Positions 44,098-52,263 of a stretch of 64,000 nucleotides of DNA are shown one piece after another; position 1 is the stretch's first letter, and the number at the start of each line of letters is the position of its first letter. The stretch is from contig NZ_WOFO01000004.1 of the NCBI RefSeq assembly GCF_010993705.1, positions 310,001 to 374,000 of the forward strand, given 5' to 3'. A program made the position numbers and the translations under genes. The notes under the pieces are model-generated. The model made no database searches. It worked only from the letters and a program-made list of their open reading frames with translations, and was not told the DNA's origin. Origin of the DNA: Cyclobacterium sp. SYSU L10401. GTDB lineage: Bacteria > Bacteroidota > Bacteroidia > Cytophagales > Cyclobacteriaceae.

Positions 44098-44883
44098 TCA
44101 ATCAAGCTCTATCTCAATCTCAGCATCTGCAGCTATCCTGTCTCGAACTTTCCGGAAAATCGACCTGTTGCTTGTTTCACTGAATACCATGAATCCGTCA
44201 TCAATGTCTGCGTTTTCCAATTCCAAAGAACTGATGGATGAAAACCACCTTTCGGGAACCAGCTCAAAAAGGATGAGGGGATTATTCACCCTGTCCACCA
44301 CAAAATACCGGTCATCATCTGCTTCTATTTCTACCTCAAAATCGATGTCATCACCGAATAATTCAAACCTGAAAGGAATTTCCTCTCCTTCCCCATCGGT
44401 ATAGGTTCCGTTCAAAAGAATGGATGGTTCATTCCGGTAATCAATCAAATCTATTTCCATTTCAATTTCCTCATATTCGCCCTCAGGAATATTGATAAAA
44501 AAATCCGTTTCGTTATTAAACTGGTCAAAACCTACCTTTTTGATTTCATTGAATTTTACTTCATATTCCCATTCGCTTTCATTATCATCGTCTCCATCAT
44601 CATCGAAACTGCCGCCGGAGACAAGTCCATCCCGATTAAAGTTTCCCTCCAGGTCCAACTCCAGTTCCTTGATTTGGATAAAACCGTCTGTAAAACTTAA
44701 ACCTGCATTGGCCACTCTGGCATTGGCAGCCACCGCCCCACCAGCAGGTTGCAGTTTAAAGAGCATTCCCACTGTGCCTTCTCCTGTACCGGGTACCATA
44801 TCGTTTTCTGAAGTACAGGCTGTGTACATGTAGGCAGTTATGGCAAATATCAGTAGTCTGGATAAATTTTTTGTTTTCTTCAT
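44098..44883 (-). CDS. Acidic envelope lipoprotein, unrecognised
   Basis: This 261-residue protein was not recognised. Its N-terminus (LLIFAITAYMYTAC) is a plausible though imperfect lipoprotein signal. The mature part is strongly acidic, with GSFDDDGDDDNESEWEYE near residues 91-108 and a further EVEIEADDDRYFVVD region, and alternating residues suggest a beta-rich fold. It shares acidity, but not sequence, with the poly-Asp lipoprotein on the other side of the CHAT gene. It lies 121 bases downstream of the anti-sigma gene, and its own upstream region carries the cassette promoter motif (44909-44937). The ECF-linked expression suggests an envelope role with this protease system. Confidence 0.7.
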   Translation of the reverse strand: MKKTKNLSRLLIFAITAYMYTACTSENDMVPGTGEGTVGMLFKLQPAGGAVAANARVANAGLSFTDGFIQIKELELDLEGNFNRDGLVSGGSFDDDGDDDNESEWEYEVKFNEIKKVGFDQFNNETDFFINIPEGEYEEIEMEIDLIDYRNEPSILLNGTYTDGEGEEIPFRFELFGDDIDFEVEIEADDDRYFVVDRVNNPLILFELVPERWFSSISSLELENADIDDGFMVFSETSNRSIFRKVRDRIAADAEIEIELD

Positions 44884-44908
44884 GTTAATTAAGTTGTTTA
44901 GTTTTTTC

Positions 44909-44937
44909 TTTGTTGCAACCGGACAGCCATTTGTAAC
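44909..44937 (-). promoter_or_regulatory. Candidate ECF-sigma promoter of the acidic lipoprotein gene
   Basis: On the minus strand GTTACAA (44937-44931), 11 bases, then GTTGCAACAAA (44919-44909). It lies 25 bases before the ATG at 44883. The blocks and their spacing match the motif at 40298 and 46436. Confidence 0.6.
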
Positions 44938-45004
44938 CAGTTGGACTTAAAAAGGTGCAAAAAAAATACCTTATTAGTTTGTAAAAAAATATCTCCCTCC
45001 GATA

Positions 45005-45793
45005 TCAAAAAAGGGTTCTTATCCTGATGCTAAGCTGATCAAGACCAGAGAAATTACCCCTGTATTTATGCCGCTCATCTGACCTGATTTTATCCACCAG
45101 CTGATAAGCCGCCTGATAATCTTTAAGTTTTAAATAGGTAAGGGCAAGAAAAAAGTCCGCCTCATCCTGAAAACTATCCGTCCCTGAGTTTTTATTGTTT
45201 TCATCCAGTTTTCGCAAATAGGTCAATGAAGCAGTGGCTGAATCTAGTTCAAGGGCTGCATTTCCTAACAATAGCAGCTCCTTTGCACTTAACTGCTCGG
45301 CATCACGAGCAGCGATAGCCTGAAACATTTGTCTAAATTCTCCCTGTAAGAAGAGCGGTTCCAAATGGTTTTCCTGCTCAGAAAATCCCCTTTCAGTTGC
45401 AATTTCGTATGAAATATATTTGCCTTCATATAGGGAAGGTCCATCTGTACGTAACAAATAAAATATAAATCCAAACAATACCAGAAGGGAAACAGCTGCC
45501 GCTACTTTACCCCAAAAAAGAAGGGGTATTTTTTTCCTTTCAAGTTTTGGGGTAGCAAAAGGCGTAAACTTCTTATTTTCTAATTTTTCTTGAATAAAAT
45601 CCTGTTGTACCTGCCTGATGGTATGCTTATACCCTTTCAGTTTGATTGCATTGATGGTGAATAAAAGCAAGTCAAGCCTTTCCTGAAGATCGGAATTATT
45701 TTCCAATTCATTTTCAAATAGCCTTTTTTCCCCTTCTTCTAAAACCCCATCCAGGTAATCCAATATTTTTTGATCGTCAAACCTATTTTCCAT
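45005..45793 (-). CDS. Membrane-anchored anti-sigma factor-like protein
   Basis: This 262-residue protein has a cytosolic N-terminus of about 90 residues, one transmembrane helix (about 93-114, VAAAVSLLVLFGFIFYLL) and a periplasmic part of about 145 residues. The N-terminus DDQKILDYLDGVLEEGEKRL resembles the anti-sigma domains found beside Bacteroidota ECF sigma factors, but it lacks a zinc motif. The periplasmic part is helical, with TPR-like units (DEADFFLALTYLKLKDYQAA). Its start overlaps the end of the sigma gene by 11 bases, indicating translational coupling. It most likely holds the sigma factor inactive until an envelope signal arrives. Confidence 0.8.
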   Translation of the reverse strand: MENRFDDQKILDYLDGVLEEGEKRLFENELENNSDLQERLDLLLFTINAIKLKGYKHTIRQVQQDFIQEKLENKKFTPFATPKLERKKIPLLFWGKVAAAVSLLVLFGFIFYLLRTDGPSLYEGKYISYEIATERGFSEQENHLEPLFLQGEFRQMFQAIAARDAEQLSAKELLLLGNAALELDSATASLTYLRKLDENNKNSGTDSFQDEADFFLALTYLKLKDYQAAYQLVDKIRSDERHKYRGNFSGLDQLSIRIRTLF

Positions 45794-46394
45794 CTTTCAG
45801 TGCATTTCTTACCATTTCGTATAAATTCCTGTTACCCTCAAGTTGATCTGTTAATTGCTTCATGCATTTAAATTTCTTATTCCGCACCACCTGCTCACTG
45901 CTGAATTCCTCTGCTTCTGCGATCTCTTTCATGGAAAAGTCTTCGTAATAAAACAGGGTAAGGATACGTTTACATTTTTCTCCCAGTTTTTCAAATAAGG
46001 CCATGATCAATTGATATCCTTCTATTTCTGCCAGGGACTTACTAACATCGTAATCTACCTGTACTTGTTCCTTTTCATAGATACCATGCCTGTTTTCTCT
46101 GCTTTTTCGTTTCCTCAAAGTTGTTAACCATAAGTTTCGGTTGATCCCATACAAAACAGACTTGATACTCGCTTCCTCCCTGTATTTACCGGTTTCGATC
46201 AGATTCAGAAATACCAGCATGGTCTCTTGTATGGTATCTGCAGCATCTGCTTCACTCCCATTATTTTGTAACACATAATTTTCCAGAATTTCATAATAGC
46301 CTAAATAAATTTGCCGGACTGCTTCGTTTATCTGATTGGCTCCGGAAATCTCGTCCAGGATTTCCTGGTCTGTCCAAACCTTGCCTTTATTCAT
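45783..46394 (-). CDS. ECF-type RNA polymerase sigma factor
   Basis: This is a group 4 sigma factor of 203 residues. The region-2 block for core binding and -10 recognition is around residues 30-95 (ADAADTIQETMLVFLNLIET and SIKSVLYGINRNLWLTTLRK). Region 4 with its helix-turn-helix follows a linker (ILTLFYYEDFSMKEIAEAEE, then FSSEQVVRNKKFKCMKQL). It is preceded by a copy of the GTTACAA-N11-GNTRCMACWAA motif (autoregulation), and a TAACTTTG box at 46418-46425 suggests an additional housekeeping promoter. It is coupled to the anti-sigma gene. The regulon proposed here includes both lipoprotein units and thereby the CHAT protease. Confidence 0.92.
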   Translation of the reverse strand: MNKGKVWTDQEILDEISGANQINEAVRQIYLGYYEILENYVLQNNGSEADAADTIQETMLVFLNLIETGKYREEASIKSVLYGINRNLWLTTLRKRKSRENRHGIYEKEQVQVDYDVSKSLAEIEGYQLIMALFEKLGEKCKRILTLFYYEDFSMKEIAEAEEFSSEQVVRNKKFKCMKQLTDQLEGNRNLYEMVRNALKDGK

Positions 46395-46407
46395 GAATTA
46401 CCATCTT

Positions 46408-46436
46408 TTAGTGGTACCAAAGTTAATCATTGTAAC
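46408..46436 (-). promoter_or_regulatory. Candidate autoregulated promoter of the ECF sigma gene
   Basis: On the minus strand GTTACAA (46436-46430), 11 bases, then GGTACCACTAA (46418-46408), ending 13 bases before the sigma ATG. A housekeeping-like TAACTTTG box (46425-46418) is embedded, so the gene may have both basal and self-activated transcription. Confidence 0.6.
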
Positions 46437-46589
46437 CTCAATGAAGGAAAAAAGGAAAAATTTCTCCATCGGATGAAAACCACCTTTTCCGGTCCGGTAA
46501 AATCTTACTTTTTAACTTTTATTAAAGTAAGAATGATGCATTTTAGTTTTATTATTCCGAACTTTAATGAAACCTTAAAATAAAAACCA

Positions 46590-47108
46590 ATGAAAAACTA
46601 CAAATTTACCCTTATCCTTCTTTTTCTCTTGTTAGGCGCCATCAGCGCAAATGCCCAGACCAATATGGAGGAATTTATGGCCAAATGGGAAAGCAGCCGG
46701 GCCTTCACCCTGGAAGCCATAGAAACCATGCCTAATGAACTACTGGATTACAAGCCCCATGATTCAGCCATGTCGTTTAAAGAACAGATCACGCATATTG
46801 GCGGTGCCATGGCTTCCATATGCCAGGGCTTTTTATTAGGTGAAGAAATGGGCTTTGATCATGAAGCGAAGCCTCAAACCAAAGAAGAAATGAGCACCTT
46901 CATCAATCAGTGCTATAACTATGGAAAAAAAACCATTGCTTCTCTCAGTCAGCAGGAAATGGATGAAGAAATAGACTCATTTGCCGGTAAAATTACCCGC
47001 CGCCAGATGGTAGGCCTGGTAGATGACCACACCACCCACCACAGGGGAGCGGCCATTTCTTATATCAGGGCAAATGGCATTCAACCGCCGGCATTCAGAG
47101 GGCTTTGA
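46590..47108 (+). CDS. Exported DinB-family protein
   Basis: This is a DinB/DUF664-like four-helix protein of 172 residues, unrelated to the polymerase DinB. The signal peptide (ILLFLLLGAISANA-Q) places it outside the cytosol. Potential metal-binding histidines are seen in FKEQITHIGG and LVDDHTTHHRGAAI, the pattern of DinB-like thiol-dependent metalloenzymes. The enzymatic activity is unknown. A 9-base inverted repeat (46503-46511 with 46524-46532) upstream could be a regulatory site. It is divergent from the sigma factor gene, but its upstream region lacks the shared motif. Confidence 0.87.
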   Translation: MKNYKFTLILLFLLLGAISANAQTNMEEFMAKWESSRAFTLEAIETMPNELLDYKPHDSAMSFKEQITHIGGAMASICQGFLLGEEMGFDHEAKPQTKEEMSTFINQCYNYGKKTIASLSQQEMDEEIDSFAGKITRRQMVGLVDDHTTHHRGAAISYIRANGIQPPAFRGL

Positions 47109-47571
47109 ATGTAACCAGCTCAAATAATAATCAATCCTCCGACAAGGTCTGATCGGTATTTTACCCCCACGGGCCCGTTCGTTGAAAAAATTTTTCTTCA
47201 CGTTCACCTTAAAGTAAAAAATGGGAAGTAGTTATAAACTGTCTCATTTTTTTATTCATTTTTTGACCTTTCATTATTAGCTGGCTTAAACGAGAAATTT
47301 TGTTTATCCCTCCTGTTCTAAGCCACTTTTATCTATGGTTCGGAAAGCTATTTTTATTTTCCTTCGGAACTTGTTTTATCGATCTATTTCATAGAGACTA
47401 CCATAACTAACCATTACTGACTTTATCCCCTTTAGGGGCATTATTTAAAATATCTAAAAACCCACCAAAACTGAACAAGAGGGTTTTAAATTTTCTAAAT
47501 TAGTACGTTGTCCGGAAACGGAAATAGTAAATGACGACAACATTGATTTAATTTACCAGTTTCAAACAGTA
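47109..47571. other. Intergenic region between the DinB-family and LacI genes
   Basis: This AT-rich stretch of 463 bases has no convincing gene. Close to the LacI start, CGTT (47506-47509) and AACG (47517-47520) form a small inverted repeat around TCCGGA, a weak candidate for an autoregulatory LacI-type site. No terminator or RNA gene could be supported. Confidence 0.4.
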
Positions 47572-48630
47572 ATGAAGAAAAAAAGGAAGGTGACAGGGGT
47601 TAAAGAAATTGCCAGATTGGCTGGTGTTTCCATTGCTACCGTTGACAGGGTCCTTCATAACCGTTCCGGTGTATCCGCCAATACCAAATCCAAAATTGAG
47701 GATATCATCGAGGAATTGAATTACCGGCCTAATATTTTAGCCAGCAGGTTGGCTTCAGGAAAGGTATATCACCTTGCTATATTGATTCCAAGAGGCTCAG
47801 ATAGAACCGATTTTTGGGATACGCCGCTCAAGGGAATCAATAGAGCAGCAGAAGAAATCAGTCGGTATGGCATCTCTGTAGATTTTTTTTTCTTTGACCT
47901 GAACAATAAAAATTCCTTTATTCGGTCAGCCGAAAAAATAAAACAGCGAAAACGCTATGATGGAGTTTTAATGGCTCCCTCTTTTGTCCAGGAATCCATT
48001 AAATTCATAGACTATTGTCAGGAAAAGGCGATACCCTTTGTCTTTATAGATAGCAATATTGAGGTAAAGGAAAGCCTTACCTATATTGGCCCTCCGCTTT
48101 TTGAAAGTGGATTCCTCGGTGCACGGCTATGTGCTTTCGGAATGCATCGTACCTGCAAGATTTTATTTGTCAACATATCCAAGGAAAGCAGCAGTTATAA
48201 TTACTCCAAAATTGAAGAGGGTTTTAAAAACTATTTTTTTGAAAATGATGTAAATCACCAATTGGTTAAATTGGAAATTAAAAACACTGAAAAAAAGTCG
48301 GTATTTTTAAACCTGGAAAAGGCTTTTGTCCAAAATCCGGACATAGAGGTTATTTTCGTAACCAACTCAAGGGTTTTCTCTGTAGCTCAGTTCCTTGAAT
48401 CAAGAAAAATTTCCGGGATACACCTTGTTGGTTATGATTTTTCAAAAGAAAATCAAAATTATTTAAAAAATGGCTTGATTGATTTTTTAATTTGTCACAA
48501 GCCCGAAGAACAAGGATACAAGGGACTTATGAGCCTATATCATCACCTTGCCCTCAAATTACCAGTGGATAAAATCTATTACATGCCCATCGATATTGTC
48601 ACCAGGGAAAACCAGGATTTTTACCGCTAA
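47572..48630 (+). CDS. LacI family transcriptional regulator
   Basis: This is a DNA-binding sugar-responsive regulator of 352 residues. The N-terminal helix-turn-helix (GVKEIARLAGVSIATVDRVL, then HNRSGVSANTK) and hinge helix (RPNILASRLASGK) occupy residues 8-65. A periplasmic-binding-protein-like ligand domain fills the rest (about 68-345), as in the PurR/RbsR type. It lies at the far end of, and convergent to, the susCD-ribokinase-transporter operon and is its likely local regulator, with a sugar from that pathway as effector. The operator could not be identified. Confidence 0.93.
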   Translation: MKKKRKVTGVKEIARLAGVSIATVDRVLHNRSGVSANTKSKIEDIIEELNYRPNILASRLASGKVYHLAILIPRGSDRTDFWDTPLKGINRAAEEISRYGISVDFFFFDLNNKNSFIRSAEKIKQRKRYDGVLMAPSFVQESIKFIDYCQEKAIPFVFIDSNIEVKESLTYIGPPLFESGFLGARLCAFGMHRTCKILFVNISKESSSYNYSKIEEGFKNYFFENDVNHQLVKLEIKNTEKKSVFLNLEKAFVQNPDIEVIFVTNSRVFSVAQFLESRKISGIHLVGYDFSKENQNYLKNGLIDFLICHKPEEQGYKGLMSLYHHLALKLPVDKIYYMPIDIVTRENQDFYR

Positions 48631-48938
48631 CCAAGGCCGGAATCCACCATTCAGAGGGTTTTTGCTGGACACTATTGCCCTTTTTTGCAAACGCAATAAT
48701 CCTCAAACCCATGGATCAGGGAAAATTCCGTACCGGTAAATTTTAAGCAGCTGCTACTCCCCGTAAGCCATGTACGATGGCCTTTGTTGACCAAGAAATT
48801 GAACACCTGAAGCAGGGCGGATCAGAGAAGGCGGGCTGTGGCCATCCTATCACTTCCAAATGACCAGGATACCAGCGAGGTTTGTACCAGGACCAATCAA
48901 CCCTTTCATTAAATTTATTCCTTAAACCAGGAATAAAT
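48631..48938. other. Intergenic region with possible gene remnant
   Basis: This stretch of 308 bases lies between convergent genes. Its middle part (about 48770-48900) is richer in G and C than other non-coding stretches, and holds a 28-codon open frame at 48777, possibly the remnant of a gene. I do not recognise it. The right end contains a hairpin at the transporter stop. Confidence 0.4.
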
Positions 48939-48941
48939 TTA
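48910..48941 (-). terminator. Hairpin at the end of the transporter gene
   Basis: TAAATTTATTCCT (48910-48922) pairs perfectly with AGGAATAAATTTA (48929-48941) around a 6-base loop. It includes the stop codon of the transporter on the minus strand. There is no separate T-run after it, so termination strength is uncertain. Confidence 0.5.
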
Positions 48942-49940
48942 TCCTACTCCGGCATAAATGATCAATAACAAACCGGTGATGAAACAGGCAAACATGGCCG
49001 CCAGCCAGAAATGTACTTTCCGGGAGGCACCTTTAAACTCTTTCCATATAAAAACGCCCCACAAAGCTGCAACGAGCGTAGCTCCCTGCCCTAAACCATA
49101 GGAAATGGCAGGACCCGCCTGTTCGGAAGCAATGATACTAAAAGACATCCCGATACACCAGATGATACCTCCTAAAATTCCTACACCATGAATGGACCAT
49201 TTGCCCTTGAAGTATTCTCCATAGCCAATCGGGCTTCCTTCTATAGGCCGCTTCATTAAAATGGTATTGAACAAAAAATTACTGATCAAAATGCCTAATG
49301 AAAAAACAAAAACAGCAGCATACGGAGTGAATTTTCCTGCCAAAGGACTGTTAAAATTCAAAGACATGGATTGCTGAACAAAGAAGTAAAACAGAGACAT
49401 CAAAACACCCCCCAACAAAGCCAGTTTAATCCCTTTGGCAGGATTTTTTGCACTGTCCTTACTGATTTGCCTGTACGCCATTGCATCCAGGACAATCGCA
49501 GAGGTGACCAGGCCTACCCCTAGAAAAAGCAATACCGGATCGCCTTTTTGCTCCGAGATATAATTGATGATCACACCCAAGACCAACGCCAGCCCAATGC
49601 CTATGGGAAAAGATACAGACATCCCTGCAATGGCAATAGCCGCTACGATGAGAATATTGGCCAGGTTAAAAATTACGCCTCCCACAAAAGCTTTAAAATA
49701 ATTGGGTAAGGTGGCTTGCTGGAGGTCCTCCAAAAATGGCCGGCCCATTGTACCTGTGCTGCCCATGGTAAGGCCAAACAACAGGGAAAGCAGGAAAATC
49801 CCTATTACATAGTCCCAATAAAACAATTCAAATCGCCAGTTATCCGCGGCGAGTTTCTGGGTATTGGCCCAAGAACCCCAGCAAAACATGGTCACAAAAC
49901 AGAAAACTACGGCCAGGGAATACGTTTCAATGACAAACAT
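48939..49940 (-). CDS. GRP/RbsU-like sugar transporter
   Basis: This inner-membrane protein of 333 residues has about ten hydrophobic helices, as in the drug/metabolite transporter superfamily. The pattern FCFVTMFCWGSWANTQKLAA at the start and ISYGLGQGATLVAALWGVFIWKEFKGA near the C-terminus resemble GRP (glucose/ribose porter) and RhaT-type sugar importers. The adjacent ribokinase gene (18 bases upstream on the same strand) makes a ribose-like sugar the most likely cargo. A rhamnose or nucleoside cargo cannot be excluded. It is the last gene of the operon that begins at susC. Confidence 0.82.
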   Translation of the reverse strand: MFVIETYSLAVVFCFVTMFCWGSWANTQKLAADNWRFELFYWDYVIGIFLLSLLFGLTMGSTGTMGRPFLEDLQQATLPNYFKAFVGGVIFNLANILIVAAIAIAGMSVSFPIGIGLALVLGVIINYISEQKGDPVLLFLGVGLVTSAIVLDAMAYRQISKDSAKNPAKGIKLALLGGVLMSLFYFFVQQSMSLNFNSPLAGKFTPYAAVFVFSLGILISNFLFNTILMKRPIEGSPIGYGEYFKGKWSIHGVGILGGIIWCIGMSFSIIASEQAGPAISYGLGQGATLVAALWGVFIWKEFKGASRKVHFWLAAMFACFITGLLLIIYAGVG

Positions 49941-49958
49941 GGGATTGGGTTTAATTGT

Positions 49959-50876
49959 TTATTTAGAAGATGCTATTTCTGAAAGCCTGGGCACAGAGGA
50001 TTGGGCTCCTTTTTTGGTTACTGAAAGAGCTGCTGCTCTATTGGCGAATTCAACCGCTTCTTTGACACCCATTCCCTTCGAAATGCCCACAGCCAAGGCT
50101 CCGTTAAAAGTATCTCCTGCAGCTGTCGTATCCACTACCGCAACAGCAGGTGCCGGAACGATCCCTTGATATGCCTCTGAAGATAAATATGCCCCCTGGG
50201 CACCTAAAGTGATGACCACCACCTTGACCCCCTGATGGTGAAAAAACATCGCCGCCCGGGCTGCAGAAGATTCATCATTTACCTGTACTCTACTCAGCAG
50301 GGTGGCTTCTGATTCATTGGGCGTAATGGCGTAAAGCCTGGGATAAAGTTCATCGGAAAGGACTTGTGCCGGAGCAGGATTGAGTATGATCTTTTTACCT
50401 GCCTCATGACCAAGCCTCGTCACGTGACTTACCGTCTCCATGGGTATTTCAAGTTGGAGCAGGATGATTTCAGCCTGTTGGACAAGGCTGAAATGCAGGT
50501 CTATATCATCCGCCGATAAGGCCATATTGGCACCGCTGGCCACCACAATACAATTCTCCCCCTTCTTGTCTACAGTGATCTGTGCGACTCCGGAGGGAAG
50601 ATGGTCATCCATGGACATCCCCGCTGTATGGATGCCCTCTTTCAGGAGGTTTTCTATGGTTTCTTTTCCAAAAATGTCCCTGCCTACTTTGGCAATGAAG
50701 GCAACATTACCACCCAACCTTGCCGCAGCTACAGCCTGGTTGGCTCCCTTTCCCCCGGGATTCATGAAAAAATCGCCCCCCAAAAGGGTCTCACCCGGTT
50801 CGGGAAAATGGTCTGTCTGCACCACCATATCTGTATTAGAACTGCCTACCACCAATAGGCTATACCGTTTGTCCAT
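49959..50876 (-). CDS. rbsK: Ribokinase (PfkB family)
   Basis: This cytosolic kinase of the PfkB family phosphorylates ribose at the 5-hydroxyl with ATP. The first signature FMNPGGKGANQAVAAARLGG lies near residues 37-56, and the second, VVDTTAAGDTFNGALAVG with the catalytic aspartate, lies near 244-261. The ATP site TPNESEA is also present. The ATG at 50876 begins MDKRYSLLVVGSSNTD, matching the family start; the ATG at 50912 directly after the previous stop would add 12 residues. Length about 305, normal for ribokinase. The PfkB family also includes fructokinases and adenosine kinases, so ribose is probable rather than proven. Confidence 0.92.
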   Translation of the reverse strand: MDKRYSLLVVGSSNTDMVVQTDHFPEPGETLLGGDFFMNPGGKGANQAVAAARLGGNVAFIAKVGRDIFGKETIENLLKEGIHTAGMSMDDHLPSGVAQITVDKKGENCIVVASGANMALSADDIDLHFSLVQQAEIILLQLEIPMETVSHVTRLGHEAGKKIILNPAPAQVLSDELYPRLYAITPNESEATLLSRVQVNDESSAARAAMFFHHQGVKVVVITLGAQGAYLSSEAYQGIVPAPAVAVVDTTAAGDTFNGALAVGISKGMGVKEAVEFANRAAALSVTKKGAQSSVPRLSEIASSK

Positions 50877-50912
50877 ATTGTACCTATCTTTGTTTCCATC
50901 ATTTAATTCCAT

Positions 50913-52232
50913 TTAACCCTGTGGATCTTTTATTTTAATTAAATCCTGAATGATTTTTCCATTGTGTTCCATTCTGGCAAGGGTATAAATATACCCATTT
51001 TTTCCCAGGGCGATGGAATTGACATAGGTGGGTATGCCTCCGTCTGCATAAAATACAGGGCCGTGATCAATATAATGCTGATCGGAAATCTGATAGGTAA
51101 CAAGATGTAAATTTTCCAGTCCTTTGGCTGCTCCTTTTGCTATTTTTTCAAGGCCTCGAACCAATTTACCATCTTCGTAGATAGGACCTCCGGTCAGGTA
51201 ATATATGGTATCGTTTTCTTCACAATGGCCAAAACCCAAATACCCGTAACTAAATAGGTCAAACATGCCACTGCTTCGGGAAGGCCCGGAAACAATCCTT
51301 TCCAGGATCTCTATATTCCGTTTCAAAGGGTCAAACCGGAACAAGTAGCCGGAATTGCCATGAACGCCAAAAGCAACCTTCTCACCATCATGCCAGAAAA
51401 CCTTTCTCCAGTTGTAAGCCATACTGCCCGGCCTGCAGGGATCATACTGGCCAAAATAATCCAAACGAAGGTTCACCCCCTCCAACAAACTTATGGCTTT
51501 TTGTTGGAAATCATAACTATAAATCCCCCCTTCAGCAGTAGAAAAATAGGCCTTGCCATCTCTGGGGTCTACAAACAGGGAACGGCAAAGTGTTCTGAAA
51601 TCCTTTCCCGATTTGCCTGCTTCACCAAGTGCTGAAATCAATCCAAGGTCATGAAAAGCATGGGTTTCGGTATCGTAATGGAAGAAACGACCGGTAGGCC
51701 AGGTAATTCCGTAAATTTGCCCTCTTTCACGGTCCATGGTCATCGATACTACCCCCTCTCCCCCGGGCACCAAAAGCAAATCATTCACTTCTTTGGTATG
51801 CAGGTCATAGGACAAAATATGCCCACCAGGATATTTTTCATAACCTGCAGGTGGGTTTTCAGGCAACCTGTCCATGCCATCTATCAGTTCATAAAAACCC
51901 ACATGTGTGCTGAAATACAACTTTCCTTTACTTTCATAGAATTCTACGTGACTTTTCCCTTGTGGGACAGCTTTCAAATGCTGCTCTCCACACAATTCGG
52001 TCAGATCACCTAAAAATTCAATTTTGTCCTCACCGGGCTTATACACATAAAATTGGCCACCTCTTTCCAGGGATTCAGAAGACAAAATATAATAAATATT
52101 GCCATCACTTGCACGGGTAATGGCATTATAGGTGTCGTGGGCCAGATGGAATCCTGAAAAGTATTTTTCTGCTTCCAAATGTTTACCAGATTTATTTTTA
52201 TTCTGATCAGGGGTCGGTTTACTTCTGCTCAT
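50913..52232 (-). CDS. Unrecognised repeat protein, probably a beta-propeller
   Basis: I did not recognise this 439-residue protein as a named family. Repeated blade-like units are visible, each with aromatic residues and a turn: RASDGNIYYILSSES, SKGKLYFSTHVGF, RERGQIYGITWPTG, RDGKAYFSTAEGG, ENDTIYYLTGGPI and KNGYIYTLARMEH. This suggests a six- or seven-bladed propeller, as in many sugar-related lyases and lactonases. There is no signal peptide, so it is probably cytosolic, unlike the hydrolases upstream. It sits between the ceramidase-family genes and ribokinase in one operon and could act on the released product. That role is an inference. Confidence 0.65.
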   Translation of the reverse strand: MSRSKPTPDQNKNKSGKHLEAEKYFSGFHLAHDTYNAITRASDGNIYYILSSESLERGGQFYVYKPGEDKIEFLGDLTELCGEQHLKAVPQGKSHVEFYESKGKLYFSTHVGFYELIDGMDRLPENPPAGYEKYPGGHILSYDLHTKEVNDLLLVPGGEGVVSMTMDRERGQIYGITWPTGRFFHYDTETHAFHDLGLISALGEAGKSGKDFRTLCRSLFVDPRDGKAYFSTAEGGIYSYDFQQKAISLLEGVNLRLDYFGQYDPCRPGSMAYNWRKVFWHDGEKVAFGVHGNSGYLFRFDPLKRNIEILERIVSGPSRSSGMFDLFSYGYLGFGHCEENDTIYYLTGGPIYEDGKLVRGLEKIAKGAAKGLENLHLVTYQISDQHYIDHGPVFYADGGIPTYVNSIALGKNGYIYTLARMEHNGKIIQDLIKIKDPQG

Positions 52233-52263
52233 TGCGTAAAAATAGGATGGAAATTCAAATGAA

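Noticed and set aside
46311-46583. A 90-codon plus-strand frame over the sigma promoter.
   Set aside because: It overlaps the sigma gene start and its promoter motif, has no recognised family, and lacks a promoter of its own.
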